Notes: generated by a model from the letters alone, not told the origin. Positions 33,721 to 46,720 are shown, counted from the stretch's first letter. The stretch is 64,000 bases of DNA from Anaeramoeba flamelloides (GCA_027625915.1 JANTQA010000075.1:806001-870000); one strand, 5' to 3'. Translations and numbers: made by a program.

Positions 33721-35644
33721 ATTATAGTTTATATACCTATTATGTATTTACTATAAAAATTATTTATGCACTTTCGAGGAAAAATTGTTTGATTGTTTTT
33801 GGGTATACAATTTTAATTAGTCCAGTTCTTGTATATGATCCTTTGATTTTTTTCTACAACTGTACCAAAAAACAATTTCCACTATTTTCAACCCACGACC
33901 CAGTTATTGTGATATACGTTCAGGTAGTACTCATAATCAGACCATTTGTCTAAAAAATTCAAATTTGGTGCTATATGTAATTATATAATAGACGGGATAC
34001 ATTTCTAATGTGAAATTGTTAAGTGTTGAAGTGTCAGTTTTTTTGAAATTAAGGTCTTACAAATTTGGTTTTTGAATTTGTAAAAAATTGGCCGAAAATC
34101 AAATCTGAATAATATTACTCCACACGAAGAATTTCAATACTGTTTCTCATTATTTCAGGGGTATTTCTTATAATATCTTGTTAATTATTGCTTCTGGTTT
34201 TAAAAAAGGTTCACCTATAATCTCAAAGGGGTTGTGTATTTATCCCTAGTTAAATTTACCCCTTCAAAGAATACCAATGAATTGTGAACAAGGAAGGTCA
34301 TACAAGTTGGAGAAGCTAAAAAAAAAAAAAATTGGAGAAATAATTCATCACCTTTCCCAAGTCTTGGCTATATGATCAATAATTCTTTACCTCACAACTT
34401 TGAAAATTTTTTTTCAAAAAATAAATATCTAAATTTTGTATTTTTGAAATACACTCAGATAACCAACATTTTTATTTATAAAAATCTTGAAAAAGATTTA
34501 AAACTTTATTAGATATTAATGGCAATCAAAAAAAAATGAAAATTTACAGTCATATTTTTATCATTTTTAACTGTAAAATTTTTGAAAATTAAATTTGGCC
34601 CAGTGAGAGATTATTTTTATCTGTTTTTTCTTTCATAGTATAAAAAGAATCATATTCTTCAATTTGAAAATAAAAACAAATATTAATTTCAAAAGATATC
34701 GTTAAATTAAATTGAAAAAATGATTTTTCCTTGTTTTTGGAATATTTTTTATCATTTTATTTTTTTCCGTGTTTGAGTTTTTCGATATATCCTGGTTTTT
34801 TTTTTTAAATTGTTTTAACATTTATTATTTTTTTATTCTTAAAGTTCAATCAAAAATTAATTCATTTCAACTCTAATTTCAAAAAAAAAATACCCCAAAA
34901 ATAGAGGTTTTTTTCAAAAGTCTTGAATTTAGAAAAAGGGGGTATTCGAATCTTCATAAGTTTAATAGCTCTCTTTTCTTAATTACATAAAATTATCATA
35001 ACTTTGAAATAATAGTTTACAAAAAGATGTAGAACTGAAATCCAATGTGTAGTTTTGGCTAACTTCAATTTTCAGAATTTATTATTTTTCATTGTAGCGT
35101 AGAATTACAAAAAAGCACAATGGGTTATGAAGAAAGAAAGAATTTTTCAAAATTTGTTTTCCACACGATTGAAATATGAATTTATTTTATAAAAAAATAG
35201 AATCAGTCTCACAAAGAAGAGTAAGATTAAGAACTTTCATTAAAAAAAATAAAAATAAAAATAAAAGATAATCAAATTAAATATGCTAGTACTGAGATAA
35301 CGATAAATTATTTTAAAATCAACACTTTTTTGCAAACAAACAGAAAATTGAAATTTTATAAAATCTCAGAGTAAATCATTAAAAGAAATACACTTGAATT
35401 ATTGATTTTTAAAAAGATTCAATTTTATGAAATGGTGTTAAGCTAAGCGAAAATATAGTGATGACTAAGTACAATTATCATAAATCAGAATAACACTAAA
35501 TTTATTTTTGGTGTTTTGGATCAGTTTTCTTTTTTTGAAACAAATTTAGAAGGGATTAGCTCAAAAATAAATTTGGCTTTCCAAAAGTATTGAAAATAAA
35601 AAAAAAAAAAAAAAAATTCTAAAAAAGAAAACAACAAAAAAGAA

Positions 35645-36381
35645 TTAAAAACCAATCTTATCTGCAATTTCCATTGCATCATCATTCTTAGACAATCTAA
35701 CAAAAGCTTTTTTATTTCCATCGGGTCTATGTTAATAGAAAACAAAAAATACAATAAAAAAAAAAAAAGTTATCAAAAAGATCGTATCAAAAGTAAAAAA
35801 ATACAAAAAAAAAAAAGATCGAAAATTAAGGATTATTGGTTCATTTCAATTGGTTTATGGTTTGTGGTTTGTTTCGAAAGGAGTATTTTTCAAAAAAAAA
35901 ACAAAAAAATAAAAAAAAAAAAACAATTTAACAAAAAAGATTCAAGAAGCAAATAAATTTTTAAAAAAAAAAAACACAAAATAAAAGAAAAAGACAATTA
36001 CCTAATGAGTGTATTAACTTTGATTGGTGTAACGTTATACATTTTTTTAACTGCGTCTGAGATTTGATATTTGTTTGCTCTAATATCAACAATAAAAACA
36101 AGGGTGTTATGATCTTCAATTTGCTTCATTGTAGATTCTGTGTTATGGGGGAATTTTAAAATGGAATAGTGATCCAATCGTGGTAAACGTGATTGTGCCT
36201 TTCTTGGGTATTCTGGGTTTTTGGCAAGTTTCATTGTGTTTGGTCTTCTGAATCTAATTCCTGTTTTGATTTTTCGAACGTGTTTATATTTTCCTCTCTT
36301 GACAACACGTGAAGTTTTTTGTGCCTTTTGATTTCCTCCTTTTTTGACTTGGCTTTTGTTTTGTTTTGCTTTGTTGCTCAT
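35645..36381 (-). CDS. RPL23A: 60S ribosomal protein uL23 (L23a), two exons
   Basis: Exon 1 at 36381-36002 and exon 2 at 35726-35645 join in phase 2 to give 153 residues, the usual eukaryotic length. uL23 sits at the peptide exit tunnel of the large subunit and binds 25S/28S rRNA, and it docks SRP and NAC. The N-terminal 55 residues are Lys/Arg-rich, as in eukaryotic L23a. The conserved core reads [20 protein letters not shown], then [40 protein letters not shown] and [15 protein letters not shown]. The splice falls right after that conserved segment and continues with [12 protein letters not shown] and ADKIGF, the family C-terminus. Alone, exon 1 would end at KVNTLIR with a false stop, so the intron is well supported. 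The start is the first ATG. Confidence 0.97.
35727..36001 (-). other. Intron of uL23 (275 bp)
   Basis: Donor CATTAG|GTAATT, acceptor CTATTAACATAG|ACCCG. The junction codes the conserved NTLIRPDG. The intron is mostly T-runs on the transcribed strand, with GATAAC and TTAAC branch-like words near the 3' end. Confidence 0.95.
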
Positions 36382-36854
36382 ATTTTGATCTTTATGATTT
36401 GGTGGTTATTGTAAAAAAAAAAAAAAAAAAAAGAATTAGAAAATGAATAAAAAGAAAAAAAGCAAATTATTTGAAAGAAAAAAATTCTTACATTAAGTGA
36501 AATAATGAAAAAAAAATGAATCTATCTCGATTCAAAATTTTTGATTCAGTTGTCCTCTGTTTGGGATCAATTTGTTATTTTTATAAAGAGAAGAATAGTT
36601 GGGTGAGTTTCTTCTCTTTAAAGTTCTGATCATTAAAGTATGGAAAGTTTTTTTTTACCTCAAAATGTTCTTCTGCAATTTTAAATTTTTAGTGTTTCTT
36701 CATTCAGTAATAATTCTTCTCATCTTTAAAATATTCCAAAACTAAAGCAATATTTATAGAAGTGTGCTGGTATAGTTATGGTTGGTTATGAGTTTTGTAG
36801 ATTCTTTTTCTTGTCTCTGTTTGAAAAAAACTAGTTTCTTTTGGATTTTTTGAT

Positions 36855-37200
36855 ATGTCAAAAATTACATTTTGATTTTTAAAAATAGTTTTTAATTTGA
36901 CAAATAAATCTAAAAAATCAAATTTTAGCTAAAAAAAGGACTCAAAATAATTTCTACTTTGTTGAAATTGGATTAGTATCTAAAAAAGAATTATTTCAGA
37001 TATCAAAGAATAATAATTATTGGATATTTTTTGAGATTGAAAAATGGGATTATTTTTACAATAAAACTCATTTTGTGAATATTCTTTGAAGACAATTGAG
37101 AGATCCGACATTTTTATTTTTATAATTCGAGAAATATTTGAGGATTATAAAAATCAAATATAAAATTCATCAAAATTGGTTTATTAATAAAGAATTTAAA
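36855..37200 (+). repeat. Repeat D, copy 1
   Basis: Matches 46170-46505 in inverted orientation. Shared blocks include TTAATTTGACAAATAAAT, GGACTCAAAATAATTTCTAC and AGAATTATTTCAGATATCAA. They are followed by AGAATAATAATTATTGGATA and GATTATTTTTACAATAAAA-type sequence. This is one of the most similar repeat pairs in the window. No coding capacity. Confidence 0.75.
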
Positions 37201-40200
37201 AAACAACTGAGGTTGGTATTATGAAAGTTATCGAATTATAAAAAAAGATAACAAACCAAAATGAAAATTTTATTATGAAAGAGGCTCTATAAATTGAGTA
37301 ATTTGGGCATTTATCAGATATTCAAGAAAGATAATGATTATTTACAAAAGTTAATTTTGGGAATATGGTTTAATTTTCAGATCGAAGGAATAATTTTTTA
37401 TTATAAGGTACATTGCTTGGGATTATTTATTTTATATTGAATAAATTCCGTTTGTATCAAAGTTTTATGACTTTGTGTTGATTTTGATCATATTTTATAT
37501 TAAATGGTGGAAATTATAATATTATCATTTTGATTTTTTTAATATTTTATGTTTTTCAATTTAAGGTCCACATTTCAATCCTGAAGAGGATTAATTATTG
37601 CACTATTCAACTTTTATTTCTCAAAAAGAGATTTCATTCTGAAGAAATTCGATAAAAAATTAATTATTTCCAAGTCAAAAGTTAAAAACAAAAAAAAAAT
37701 TAATCAAATAGATTCTTGTATGAAAATTTTAAAAAATATACTGCTTTCATGGATTTTCAATTACAAGTTCAAATTTTAACACATTTCAAATTGGTAAAAA
37801 GAAAATATAAAAAAACATTTAGAATCGTTATAGAGTTTTATTTTGTGTTTATACATTCGAAATGGAAGTTATGAAATAATAAAATCAAATTTTAACTCGA
37901 TTTTGAATAATTAAAAGTAAAAATTATGAAAATCAAAATTTTATTGGAATTCTAAAAAGTTACTTATTTTTGTCAGAGAAATCCACAATTTGTAAATTCA
38001 AATAATATAAGAGAACTCTTCCAAGAGGGTTTTTATTTATAATGCCACATTTTTAGCTACAAATATAGTCATGATGGAAGAAAATGTTTTTTACTAAAGT
38101 AAGTAAATGAAAAAAATTTTTTTCAATAAACCCAGTCTTATAAGGAAAAAAGAGGAATTTAACCCCTATTAAGGATACTCAATAATTTTATTTATATTTT
38201 TTGAAAATTTTTAATTATGCATGGAAAATTTCCTTATTCTTAACAAACTTAAAATTTACTAATTATTCAATAAGTTATTTCTAAAAAGTTTGATTATATA
38301 TATATCTACAAAGATATAGATATTATTATAATTATATATTTGGTGCCAAGTATATTCTGAAATTCCTAATATGATTAGTAGGATTTTTTTGGAACAAACT
38401 TTAAACTCAATAAAAGGTGAAAATTCAAATTATAAGAATTCAAAAAGCGATAAAAACAATTATCGGAAATTTGGCTTAATAAAAAATTATTTTATGTATT
38501 TAAATTCTTTGAAAGTTTAAACCTTATAAGCGAGAAGGATAATATAAAATTTTGTGGGTTACTAAAACTGTCTGAAACGGGAAATAATGTTAGAATTTTA
38601 AATATGCATCAGTAGTACCCCCATGGAAAAAAAAACAAACTTTATCTTTTAACAACGAAACATAATAATTCCAATATAAAAATTAGTAAAATTTCAGAGG
38701 ATACAAATTCTTTTTTTTAACAATAAAATATAGTTTGATTTTATCATTTAAATTATAAAATATATCAATATTTAATCTTTTTCAACTTTTTTTTAAAGTT
38801 TCAATCGTAATAAAAGAAACATCAATATATCTAAAAGTGATACTATAAAACTAATAATAAGAAATTGAAAATACAAACAGATAAAATCGTAGAAAAAAAA
38901 TGCTGTACAATACAATCAGTGTCACTACCTTTCTGGGCCATTCCAAAATGAACCTAGCTTTACCACACTACAAAAAAAAAAAAAAAAATAGATTTAATTA
39001 TTTTTTTTTCACTGAATTCTTTTGTTTTCTGGAAACAATAAATACTATTTTTTTTTTATGATATCAAGAGAAATCAGTATAATCTTGAATTTTTAACAAT
39101 TCTTTCAAATAACAAATTTTAGTATGAACAAATGTAAATACACATAAGGTAATTGAAATTCAATTGGAGTATAGTTTGAGCTAATTATCATTTTTTTTTT
39201 AAGACTAAAACCTATTTTTCATTTCATTTTGTTTTCTTTACCCAATATATCAAACAAAAGATACAAATAAAAAAATGAGATCACAATTTTTATTATATAT
39301 GTTTGAAATTTATTAACTCGAAAAAGAGAAAAATTAAGTGAATTTTTTTCTATTTTTATTAACCAAAGATCAGTATTCTACTAAACGCCATTATTTCGAA
39401 AATAAAGTAGAAAGAAAGTTATCATAAGAGGATTTGGATTAACAACCCTTTCAAGAATAATTCACATTTAATAAACAAAAATGGGTTTTTATATAAAATT
39501 TAAATGATTTTTTGAATTTATATATTAAACAACAAGCTCTTGAAAAAACCATGTATTGTACTAAAACATTTTTCTTAAAGCTATAAAAGTAATATTTATA
39601 TACCATTTAATTTAGATAGTCCATCAGTGTAAATATGAATTTTGTAAAAATAGAGTTTTTATACATGTTTAATTCAAAATGGATACAATTTAAAATTTAA
39701 AATATTCTCAATTCTTTATACCCGAATAGTTCCCTAATCATGTTATTTTACCATATGAATGTTTTGGGGTTTCTAAATATTTTAAATTAGAGAATAATCC
39801 TTTAAAAATAAATAAAAAAATAAAAAAATAAAAAATCGAGTTGATTGTTATATTAGTTACCAATTACTTCAATAGCTATTATTATGTAATTAATAAAAAT
39901 ATTATCCAACAATTTTTTGTCACAAAGCAAACGAAATAAATAAAAGAAAATGTTCCACGCATTTTATGGGCTTTTCCCTCCTATAAATAAGATTGATTAA
40001 TATATAAAAACCAATTTATAGCAAAAAGAAACCCCAACCAATTAAATTTGAAAACAAGACAGTTTATAATTATTTCATTAAGAGATTCCTAAACTAAATA
40101 AATAAAAAGTAAATTTAATCGCAAAATCAAAAAAAAAAAAAAAAAACCGCAGATTGAAATTGGAAAATAGAGTAAAAATCGGATTACTAAAAAAACTAGA

Positions 40201-40429
40201 TTTACTTCAAATTATTTTCCGAAATGAAATATGGTTTTTAAAATTTGGATCTTTTTTTCTAAGTTTTGAAATTTTCATAATTAAAAAATATTTCCAATTA
40301 ATTTCAAAAAAAAATATTTTAAATGAAGAAAAAAGAAATTTTATCGTCTCTAAAGGAATTCTGAAAAAAATACCCTTTAAAAATAAAACACGAAGTTTTG
40401 GAATAATTGAAAAGAAAAAAAGCTATTTA

Positions 40430-41230
40430 ATTTCAAAATAATTTACAATGATTATTTTAAAGTTGAAAAAAAATTAATTTCTTTATTCAAAGAAATTTTT
40501 AAATCAATTTATTTTTAACACAAAAATCAGATAAAAACGACCAAGCCATTAAATAAAAAATTCTCCCATCATATTTTTTTAAAACATGAGAAAATTCAAC
40601 TGTTAATCAAAAGAAATACCTTTTAATTAGTTCATTCATAATCAAAAATTAAAATAAAAATCTTAATTAATTAAGTTTTTCGTAACTCATAGATGAAATA
40701 TACCAATGTGTTTTACAATAATTTGTCAAAAATTTTTCAATATTTTCCAAGCAAATAAAATTAATTTTAAATAAATAATTCTGAAAAAAAAAAAAAAAAA
40801 ATAGATATCATCAAATAACTTATTTTAATCCTACTAACAGTTCCTTGTTATACTCTGAATATTTGGAAAAAAAATATTACCTATTCTTTTAAATTACAAG
40901 AAATTTTGAAAATATTGGTGTATAAAATAAAATAAATTTTTTTTAATCTTCAAGGAATCAATTTTTAGGTTTATTTACATTGTATATTTTAAATAAGATT
41001 ATAGTTTCCGAATTTTTTTTTGTTAATACTAACTTTTGTAAATGATTAATAGCAAGGTTTCTTCAAAATAAAAAGGTTTTTACAAATTTTTCGTTTTTGG
41101 TTTTAAGACAAAAATCTAAAATAGAAAGTTTCAAGATCCTTTATCAAGAAAATATAATTGGGAATCTTGAATTTTTTTTTAAAAATGATTACTCGTTTCT
41201 CTAAAGTTGAAAATACGTTTTTTTTTTCTC
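40430..41230 (+). repeat. Repeat X, copy 1
   Basis: Aligned in the same order and strand with 55735-56510: AAAAATTCTCCCA, GAAAATTCAA.TGTTAA, ACAAATAAAATTAATT, a CTAACAGTTCCTTGTTAT-like block, ATTCTGAATA.TTTG, then TTTAAATTACAAGAAAT. Strongly diverged but collinear over about 800 bases. Confidence 0.6.
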
Positions 41231-41930
41231 AGACTTAATCATTCTTCTTGTGAAAATAATTACCCCATTACCTTAGAAATTTAAAAATTAAAGAAAGGTG
41301 AAGAGTATCTTCATTTATAAATAATGAATATTGATATTTTATGTTTACATTTCTTGAAGTGAATTTAAATTTGATCCTAATGAGTGTAGGAAGATATGAG
41401 TATCAATTAAAAAAAGATTGAAAAAATTTGTTGGATTAACTTTTACAATTAATTATTAGTTACATGTTGAACAAAAAATAGAACAAATTTTTAATTCTTT
41501 TTTCAAAATTTCTTGTTCAAAGAACAAACTCAAAATTTAATGATTGAACAACCAAAGTCAGGTTTGAAGTTATTAATTTTTTATTTAGAGAGAGAATGAT
41601 TGGGGGTTTTCGGGATTTTGTTTTAATTTTTCTCTTTTTTGAATATTGGACAAACAGAAAACAAATTTGGTTTCTCATTTTTTCAATTCTAAACAATTTT
41701 GATAGTTTGACACAGAAACAAAATTGTTATTTGACTTAATCTATTTCTTAACTTTCCAAAAAAATGTGTTGAATTTCTCTAAAAAATGTGTTTTTTTTTC
41801 CTTTAATGCAAATTGAGAACATTTTGAGAACTGATGTAGAACTGCCCCCAATTTGTGAACCAAACAAGAAATACCTTTTGTATATGATAATCATTTTTAT
41901 TTTTTATTGTTGCTTTTCAACAACAAGGAT

Positions 41931-42680
41931 ATGATGAAAAAATTGGTTTTATTGATTTTTATTTGTTCCATCTTTAATTTGGTAACCTCTGATGAACCTC
42001 AAGTAACCCAAGTTTTAAAGCAGGTAACTTATTACGATGGGGAATGTAAAGTAATAGATACCGAGCAACATATTGTGCTTGGTTTTTGTTACAACTGGGG
42101 TTATATGAGCAAGAAATATTTCCTAATGGAGAATGATAATGACGACTCAACATATGTTCGTATGGAAAAATTTGAAGATAATGATTGCCAAATCACATAT
42201 TCTAATACTACAAGTGAGTTGGGATGCACAACAGGTGATAGGTATTCATATAGTTTTACTCTAGTTTCAGTTACCGGAGATATCCTTGTATTGGGTTCAG
42301 ATTTTGACGACAATGCAAACTGTGATGATCTCTATCAAGAATCCTATATGACTGATTACTGTTATGGTGAAGATGAAGAAAGCAATAGAATAACTCGTGC
42401 AGGTAACGTAGCCTATCATACTTATTACTCAGATCCATCTTGTTCGGTGAAGGATTTTCGAATGAGTTATGCTTTGGGTGAATGCAAGGAATGGAAAAAA
42501 GGTTTTCATGAAACATTCTTTCTTATTGTTAAAACAGATTCATCAAACGACGAGGACAAAACCAGTGATGGTGAAGAAACCAATAGTGGTGACGAACCCA
42601 GTGGTGGTGTCGTTAGTTCTATTAATTTTGTTTTACTTTTCTCTTTTTTAATTGTAAATTCACTTTTTTTCTTGAATTAA
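41931..42680 (+). CDS. Secreted or membrane-anchored cysteine-rich protein, paralog 1
   Basis: 249 residues, start ATG at 41931 (a second ATG follows directly; the paralog begins at the equivalent of the second). Residues 2-22 are a clear signal peptide (KKLVLLIFICSIFNLVTS), with cleavage expected before DEPQ. The mature part has eight cysteines shared in position with the paralog: GECKV, GFCYN, NDCQI, LGCTT, NCDD, DYCYG, PSCSV and GECKEW. This suggests four disulfides. An NTT glycosylation site is present. An acidic Ser/Thr/Glu stalk near residues 200-225 precedes a hydrophobic C-terminus (INFVLLFSFLIVNSLFFLN), either a GPI-attachment signal or a membrane anchor. I do not recognise the family. 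The location is cell surface or extracellular by inference. An AATAAA lies about 145 bases after the stop. It is the larger of two copies; the stalk is about 17 residues longer here. Confidence 0.85.
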   Translation: MMKKLVLLIFICSIFNLVTSDEPQVTQVLKQVTYYDGECKVIDTEQHIVLGFCYNWGYMSKKYFLMENDNDDSTYVRMEKFEDNDCQITYSNTTSELGCTTGDRYSYSFTLVSVTGDILVLGSDFDDNANCDDLYQESYMTDYCYGEDEESNRITRAGNVAYHTYYSDPSCSVKDFRMSYALGECKEWKKGFHETFFLIVKTDSSNDEDKTSDGEETNSGDEPSGGVVSSINFVLLFSFLIVNSLFFLN

Positions 42681-42824
42681 AATCTTTGTTTTTGTTTTCT
42701 TTTTGTTTCTCTCTTTTCTTCAAACAAACTCAATCAATTTTTGTTCTTGTTCTAACAAAATTTCCCTTTCTTTCTTTTTCGATTATTTTTTCATTTTCCA
42801 AATATTTGTTTTTCTTTTTTGAAT

Positions 42825-42830
42825 AAAACT
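42825..42830 (+). terminator. Possible polyadenylation signal of paralog 1
   Basis: AATAAA followed by ACTTTATTTTTTAATTTT. The paralog has AATAAA in the aligned place near 49319. Conservation of the hexamer and its surroundings in an otherwise drifting region is modest support. Confidence 0.4.
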
Positions 42831-42971
42831 TTATTTTTTAATTTTTTTTCAAAAACCAAAATTTGGAATCAAACCAATGAATAGATTCTTACAATATAAT
42901 CCACAACTAAAGAGACAAAATTTGAATTTAAAAATGAAAATTGTTTAAAAATTTTTGTTTTCTTTTTTTTT

Positions 42972-44020
42972 TAAGGGGCTAAGTACATTTTACAAATTTT
43001 GAGTGCAAACCATTTGTGCGTAACTGAAACATTCAAATCATTTCTAGAGCCAAGTGCTTTAATATTTGCAGAAATTTTAGAGAGTTGAATATTTCCATAG
43101 TATAATATATTTTCAAGCCAGCTAAAAAATGGAAATCAAAAAAATGAAATTGTTAAGCTTGAAATAATAACAAAAAAAATCATTTATTTCTTGATCTTAT
43201 CTGTAAAATTTGATACAATTACTTCTCCTTCACTTTAGTTTATTTTTAATTCTTCATGGGAAATACTTTGGTTTGTAAAATTTTTGATTAACAAATTACT
43301 TTCTATTTCTAAAGAATTTCCAAAATGAATTTAAAAATCCTATTTTCATTTAATTCATCTAATTCGAGTTTTATTTCAGAAAATAGGATATTTTTTCAAT
43401 TTGCTCTTCAGAAAGAAAGATTTTTGTTGGTTGTGTTTGTTTGGTTTTGATAATTATTTATTTTTGATTAATTTGAGAAATAAAAAATAATTTTTAATTC
43501 ATTCTTCTATTTTTTTCTCAATTTCTCTTTTAGTTTGGATTGAATATTTTGGAATTGTTTTTTGATTTCGAGAATTCAATTCCTTTTACTTTAATCGTTG
43601 AAAAGGTATTCTTTACTTTGAATTTGTTTGATAAAAATATTTGAATTTAGAATTTTGAAACAAGTATTTGTAAAAAAAATGTTTTTAAAAATAATAAAAA
43701 AAAATAGTAATAATGTGAAAAATCAAGGAAATCAATGATTTAGATTCATATGTATTAGGAAGATAAAGAAAAAATCTTCGAAAATAGACTCTGGGCAAAA
43801 TTTTCTTTACATTCTTGAATTCAACAAATTTGTTTGGAAAGGTGATCTTTCACATTTGGTCTTCGAAAAGAAAATATTTTGTACAAATGCACACCAACTC
43901 GGGTCTATTTTTTTGGTTTATTCTAGTATTAATTTCAAGCAAACCCAGATACACATTTCTAAATTTACAACCTAATTTAATAAAACCAAAAATATAATCA
44001 AAAAAGGAATGTTGAAAAAA
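42972..44020 (+). repeat. Repeat Y, copy 1 (inserted in duplication unit 1)
   Basis: Matches 53235-54262 in the same strand: ACATTTTACAAATTTTGAGT, TATCTGTAAAATTTGATACA, ATTACTTCTCCTTC, TAATTCTTC, TCAACAA.TTTGTTTGG-like and AATTTAATAAAACCAAAAAT blocks. It starts exactly where the downstream part of duplication unit 1 loses alignment with unit 2 and lies wholly inside the 1.3 kb that unit 2 lacks. So it is probably a mobile or transposed segment. No coding capacity. Confidence 0.65.
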
Positions 44021-45014
44021 TTGAAAAATTAAATATTCAATTCTGAATTACTTTGGGTTCACGTTCTGGACACAAATAGATTAGCGAGTGATGTTTGGTA
44101 TACAATGCTTCAAGATCCCATAGTGCCCAAAAAAATCAATTTTTATTATTATTCTTGCAATTACATTTTTTTAATATGGCAGAATGTAGATACTTCTTTA
44201 AAGTATTTTTTTATTTGGAATTTTTAATTTTAATTCTTTTTTTAGATAAGAAAGTTAGATCAAATGAAATTAAAAACAATTTATTGTCAAAAGTAAATAC
44301 TTTGTGTTTAAATCAAATGGTAAACTGAATATATAAATATAACATAGGAAAAAATCAGTTTTCAGTGATCAATTTTTATATTTTACCAAAGCCTGCAATC
44401 ACTGTTTCAAAATAAAATCCATGTTTTTTTTTTCTTGATCCAATTTAAAAATCTGATATACTACAAAAAAGTTTACAAATACCAAATCAATTTTGAAAAC
44501 AAAATCCTTGATCTTTTATATAATTTCATAAATTAAGAAGGTAATTTCTTCTAAATTTTTCATAATTTTCACTAGAATTTTTTTTTATGATATTTTAGAA
44601 TTTTTTTTTAGATAATTTCACAATAATTACACAATATTTTTTGTGAAAAATTATGTAATTTGATCCTTCATTTTTAGATTTTTTTTTATATAATAGAACT
44701 TTAAGAAATTAGTGTTATATTTACTTATTGTTTATTATTGGTTTATTTGATCGGTTGATATATAGGTCATCTATTAGAAAAGAAACATGATTTTTTTTTG
44801 AAACCCCAATTAAATTTTTATCTACGTACTATTTTTGCACCAATAATTTTATTTGTTTGAACTTGTTAATAAGTCTGGGAAATAAAAGTCAAACGGATAT
44901 TAATACTATTTACAGTTAAGTTATTATTAACTCACTTAAAGAATTAAGATAGGGTTATCGAGGGATACGATTGATCTTTCAAATATTCTCAAATTTGGAT
45001 CAAAAAAATCATTT

Positions 45015-46150
45015 AAGGGGGTAATATTTTATAAAAATAAAAAGAAATCCTTTTTAGATCACTAATTTTTTTTTTTTTTTGTAATTTGTGTTTCGACTTA
45101 TGAAATGGATGAGTTAACCAACCTGTTAAACAATTTATTAATCTGAATCTATTTTTTTGAAATCCAAAATTCAAAAGTTCCCAATATAAAAAGAAAAAAA
45201 AATATTCTATTTTATTAATTAACAATTAAATTAATTCTTGAAAATGGAAAATGGATATTTTTCGTTTTATTGTAGAAAAGTATTAATTTTGAAAGAAAAT
45301 TTTTTATTTTGTTATTTTTAATAATTAATATTTCAATTCAAAAATCAACCAATAAAACGCATTGAAGTAAAGGTGATTTAATAAACGAATATTTGATAGA
45401 AGTTTAAATACAGTTATTCAATTATCTTGAGATCTATGCAGCAAAAAAAAAAAATTTTCTTTAAGGTTTAAAAAAGTTGTTTTCTTGAATTCAAAAAATG
45501 AAAAAAAAAAGCAAAAAATTATTAATTTTGAAAAATTTTTTTAAACAAATTGTTTTGGTCTTATTCACAAAACTCCTTAATACAATTTATATTAATTACT
45601 GTAAGAAAAAAAATGATTTTGAATTTTGAGGATAAAATTAACTAATTCCCAAATATCTTTGAGAAAATGTTATTTTGTAGAATCGAATTAAATCTTCGAA
45701 AAAAAAATACAATTCCTTGGTAAAAAGTTAAACTGGCTTCAAAAATTTAATGATTATAACTATCCTTCCTAAAAAAATACAATTATTTTTCAATATACTG
45801 AACAAATCAATTTTTCATGTTAACCAAAAGAATTATCTTAAAAAAGAAAAAAAATCTTTGTATTAATATTCGTCGCAAAACTACTTGTTATTGTATAATA
45901 ATGATCGAAATAGCTATAAAAATGGTAAAATTTTTTTATTAGGTGAGAAATAAAATGAATTTAATAGTTTTCTTTTTCAGAAAAAATGGAAAAAAAATAT
46001 TCTTCTCTGAGAAAATTATTCTTTTTTGAGTTTCTTAGTCAATCAGAATTTTTTGACACTTGGTATATCCAAAATTTGCAAGTAGAGAATATTCACCAGT
46101 AACATTTTTTAAACTTTTGCCTTGTTGCGGGAGAGTACTGATCCTTTAAA
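45015..46150 (+). repeat. Repeat family E, copy 2 (without MITE insertions)
   Basis: Collinear with 19060-20835 but lacking the two MITEs, so it serves as the reference for their insertion. Ends near GAGAGTACTGATCCTTTAAA. A 70-codon minus-strand frame at its start is not conserved. Confidence 0.7.
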
Positions 46151-46169
46151 GTCATTGGACCAACTTCGA

Positions 46170-46505
46170 TTGTATTGTAAATTCTTTAATAATAAACCAA
46201 TTTTGATAAATTTTATATTTGTTTTTTTTATCCTCAAATACTATTAGAATTATAAGAAGAAAAATGACCAGATCTAACAATTATAGTTCTTCAAAATATT
46301 AAATAAAAGGATTTTATTGTAAAAATAATCCCATTTTACAATCTCAAAAAATATCCAATAATTATTATTCTTTGATATCTGAAATAATTCTTTTTTAGAT
46401 ACTAATCCAATTTCATCAAAGTAGAAATTATTTTGAGTCCTTTTTTTAGCTAAAATTCAATTTTTAAATTTATTTGTCAAATTAAAAACTTTTTAACCAT
46501 TGTGA
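46170..46505 (-). repeat. Repeat D, copy 2
   Basis: Inverted partner of 36855-37200. It begins right after family E copy 2 ends, so the two repeats abut here but are 16 kb apart elsewhere. Confidence 0.75.
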
Positions 46506-46509
46506 AAAA

Positions 46510-46720
46510 AATTTGGTTCCTTAAAAAAAATTGATTCAGAAAAAATGATCTTTCTTTTTTATCAAATGGGAATTTTGAGAAATTTTATACAATACAAAAC
46601 CAATTACCGTGACTTCGATTCAAAAATTTCCTTGTATTTAAATAATAAAGACTTTTTTTTTTATTTTGAAAAGTGGGAATTAAAATAACAAAGGTCTCAT
46701 CAACAAACCAATTTTCTCTT
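46510..46720 (+). repeat. Repeat H, copy 1
   Basis: Shares AAAAAATGATC.TTTTTTT, GGGAATTTTGAGA-like, ACAATAC.AAACCAATT, CGTGACTTCGATTCAAAAAT and AATAACAAAGGT blocks with 59030-59210, same strand. Diverged and non-coding. Confidence 0.5.

Larger units (their letters stand above)
30481..35644. other. AT-rich spacer between the E2F-like and uL23 genes
   Basis: More than 5 kb without a supported gene. It contains two minus-strand copies of family C (31530-31765 and 33495-33720). The rest is AT-rich with many A and T runs. The frame at 33714-33953 begins in the edge of a family C copy without an ATG. The frame at 35521-35754 is a shadow of uL23 exon 2. Confidence 0.6.
36382..41930. other. AT-rich spacer between uL23 and secreted paralog 1
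   Basis: Contains repeat D copy 1 (36855-37200) and repeat X copy 1 (40430-41230). About 41500-41930 is the upstream part of the duplicated block that carries the secreted gene. The 95-codon frame at 40154-40441 has no ATG start and is Lys/Ile/Phe low complexity, so I do not call it a gene. Otherwise only AT-rich sequence is seen. Confidence 0.55.
41500..44770 (+). repeat. Segmental duplication, unit 1 (with insertion)
   Basis: Unit 1 contains the secreted paralog 1, its upstream region from about 41620 and downstream sequence to about 42960. It continues at 44290-44770 after an extra 1.3 kb. Unit 2 (48150-50030) has the same parts uninterrupted. Shared flanks include a TATTGGACAAA.AGAAA block upstream, and CATTTTCCAAATA plus GAATCAAACCAATGAATA downstream. 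Further on lie CTTTGTGTTTAAAT and AATTTGATCCTT blocks. Both units are in the same orientation, a dispersed direct duplication. Confidence 0.8.

Noticed and set aside
33714-33953. 79-codon plus-strand frame
   Set aside because: Begins within the edge of repeat family C without ATG. No motif, no support from another copy.
40154-40441. 95-codon plus-strand frame
   Set aside because: No ATG start, Lys/Ile/Phe low complexity, and the collinear repeat copy near 55.5-55.7 kb does not keep it.
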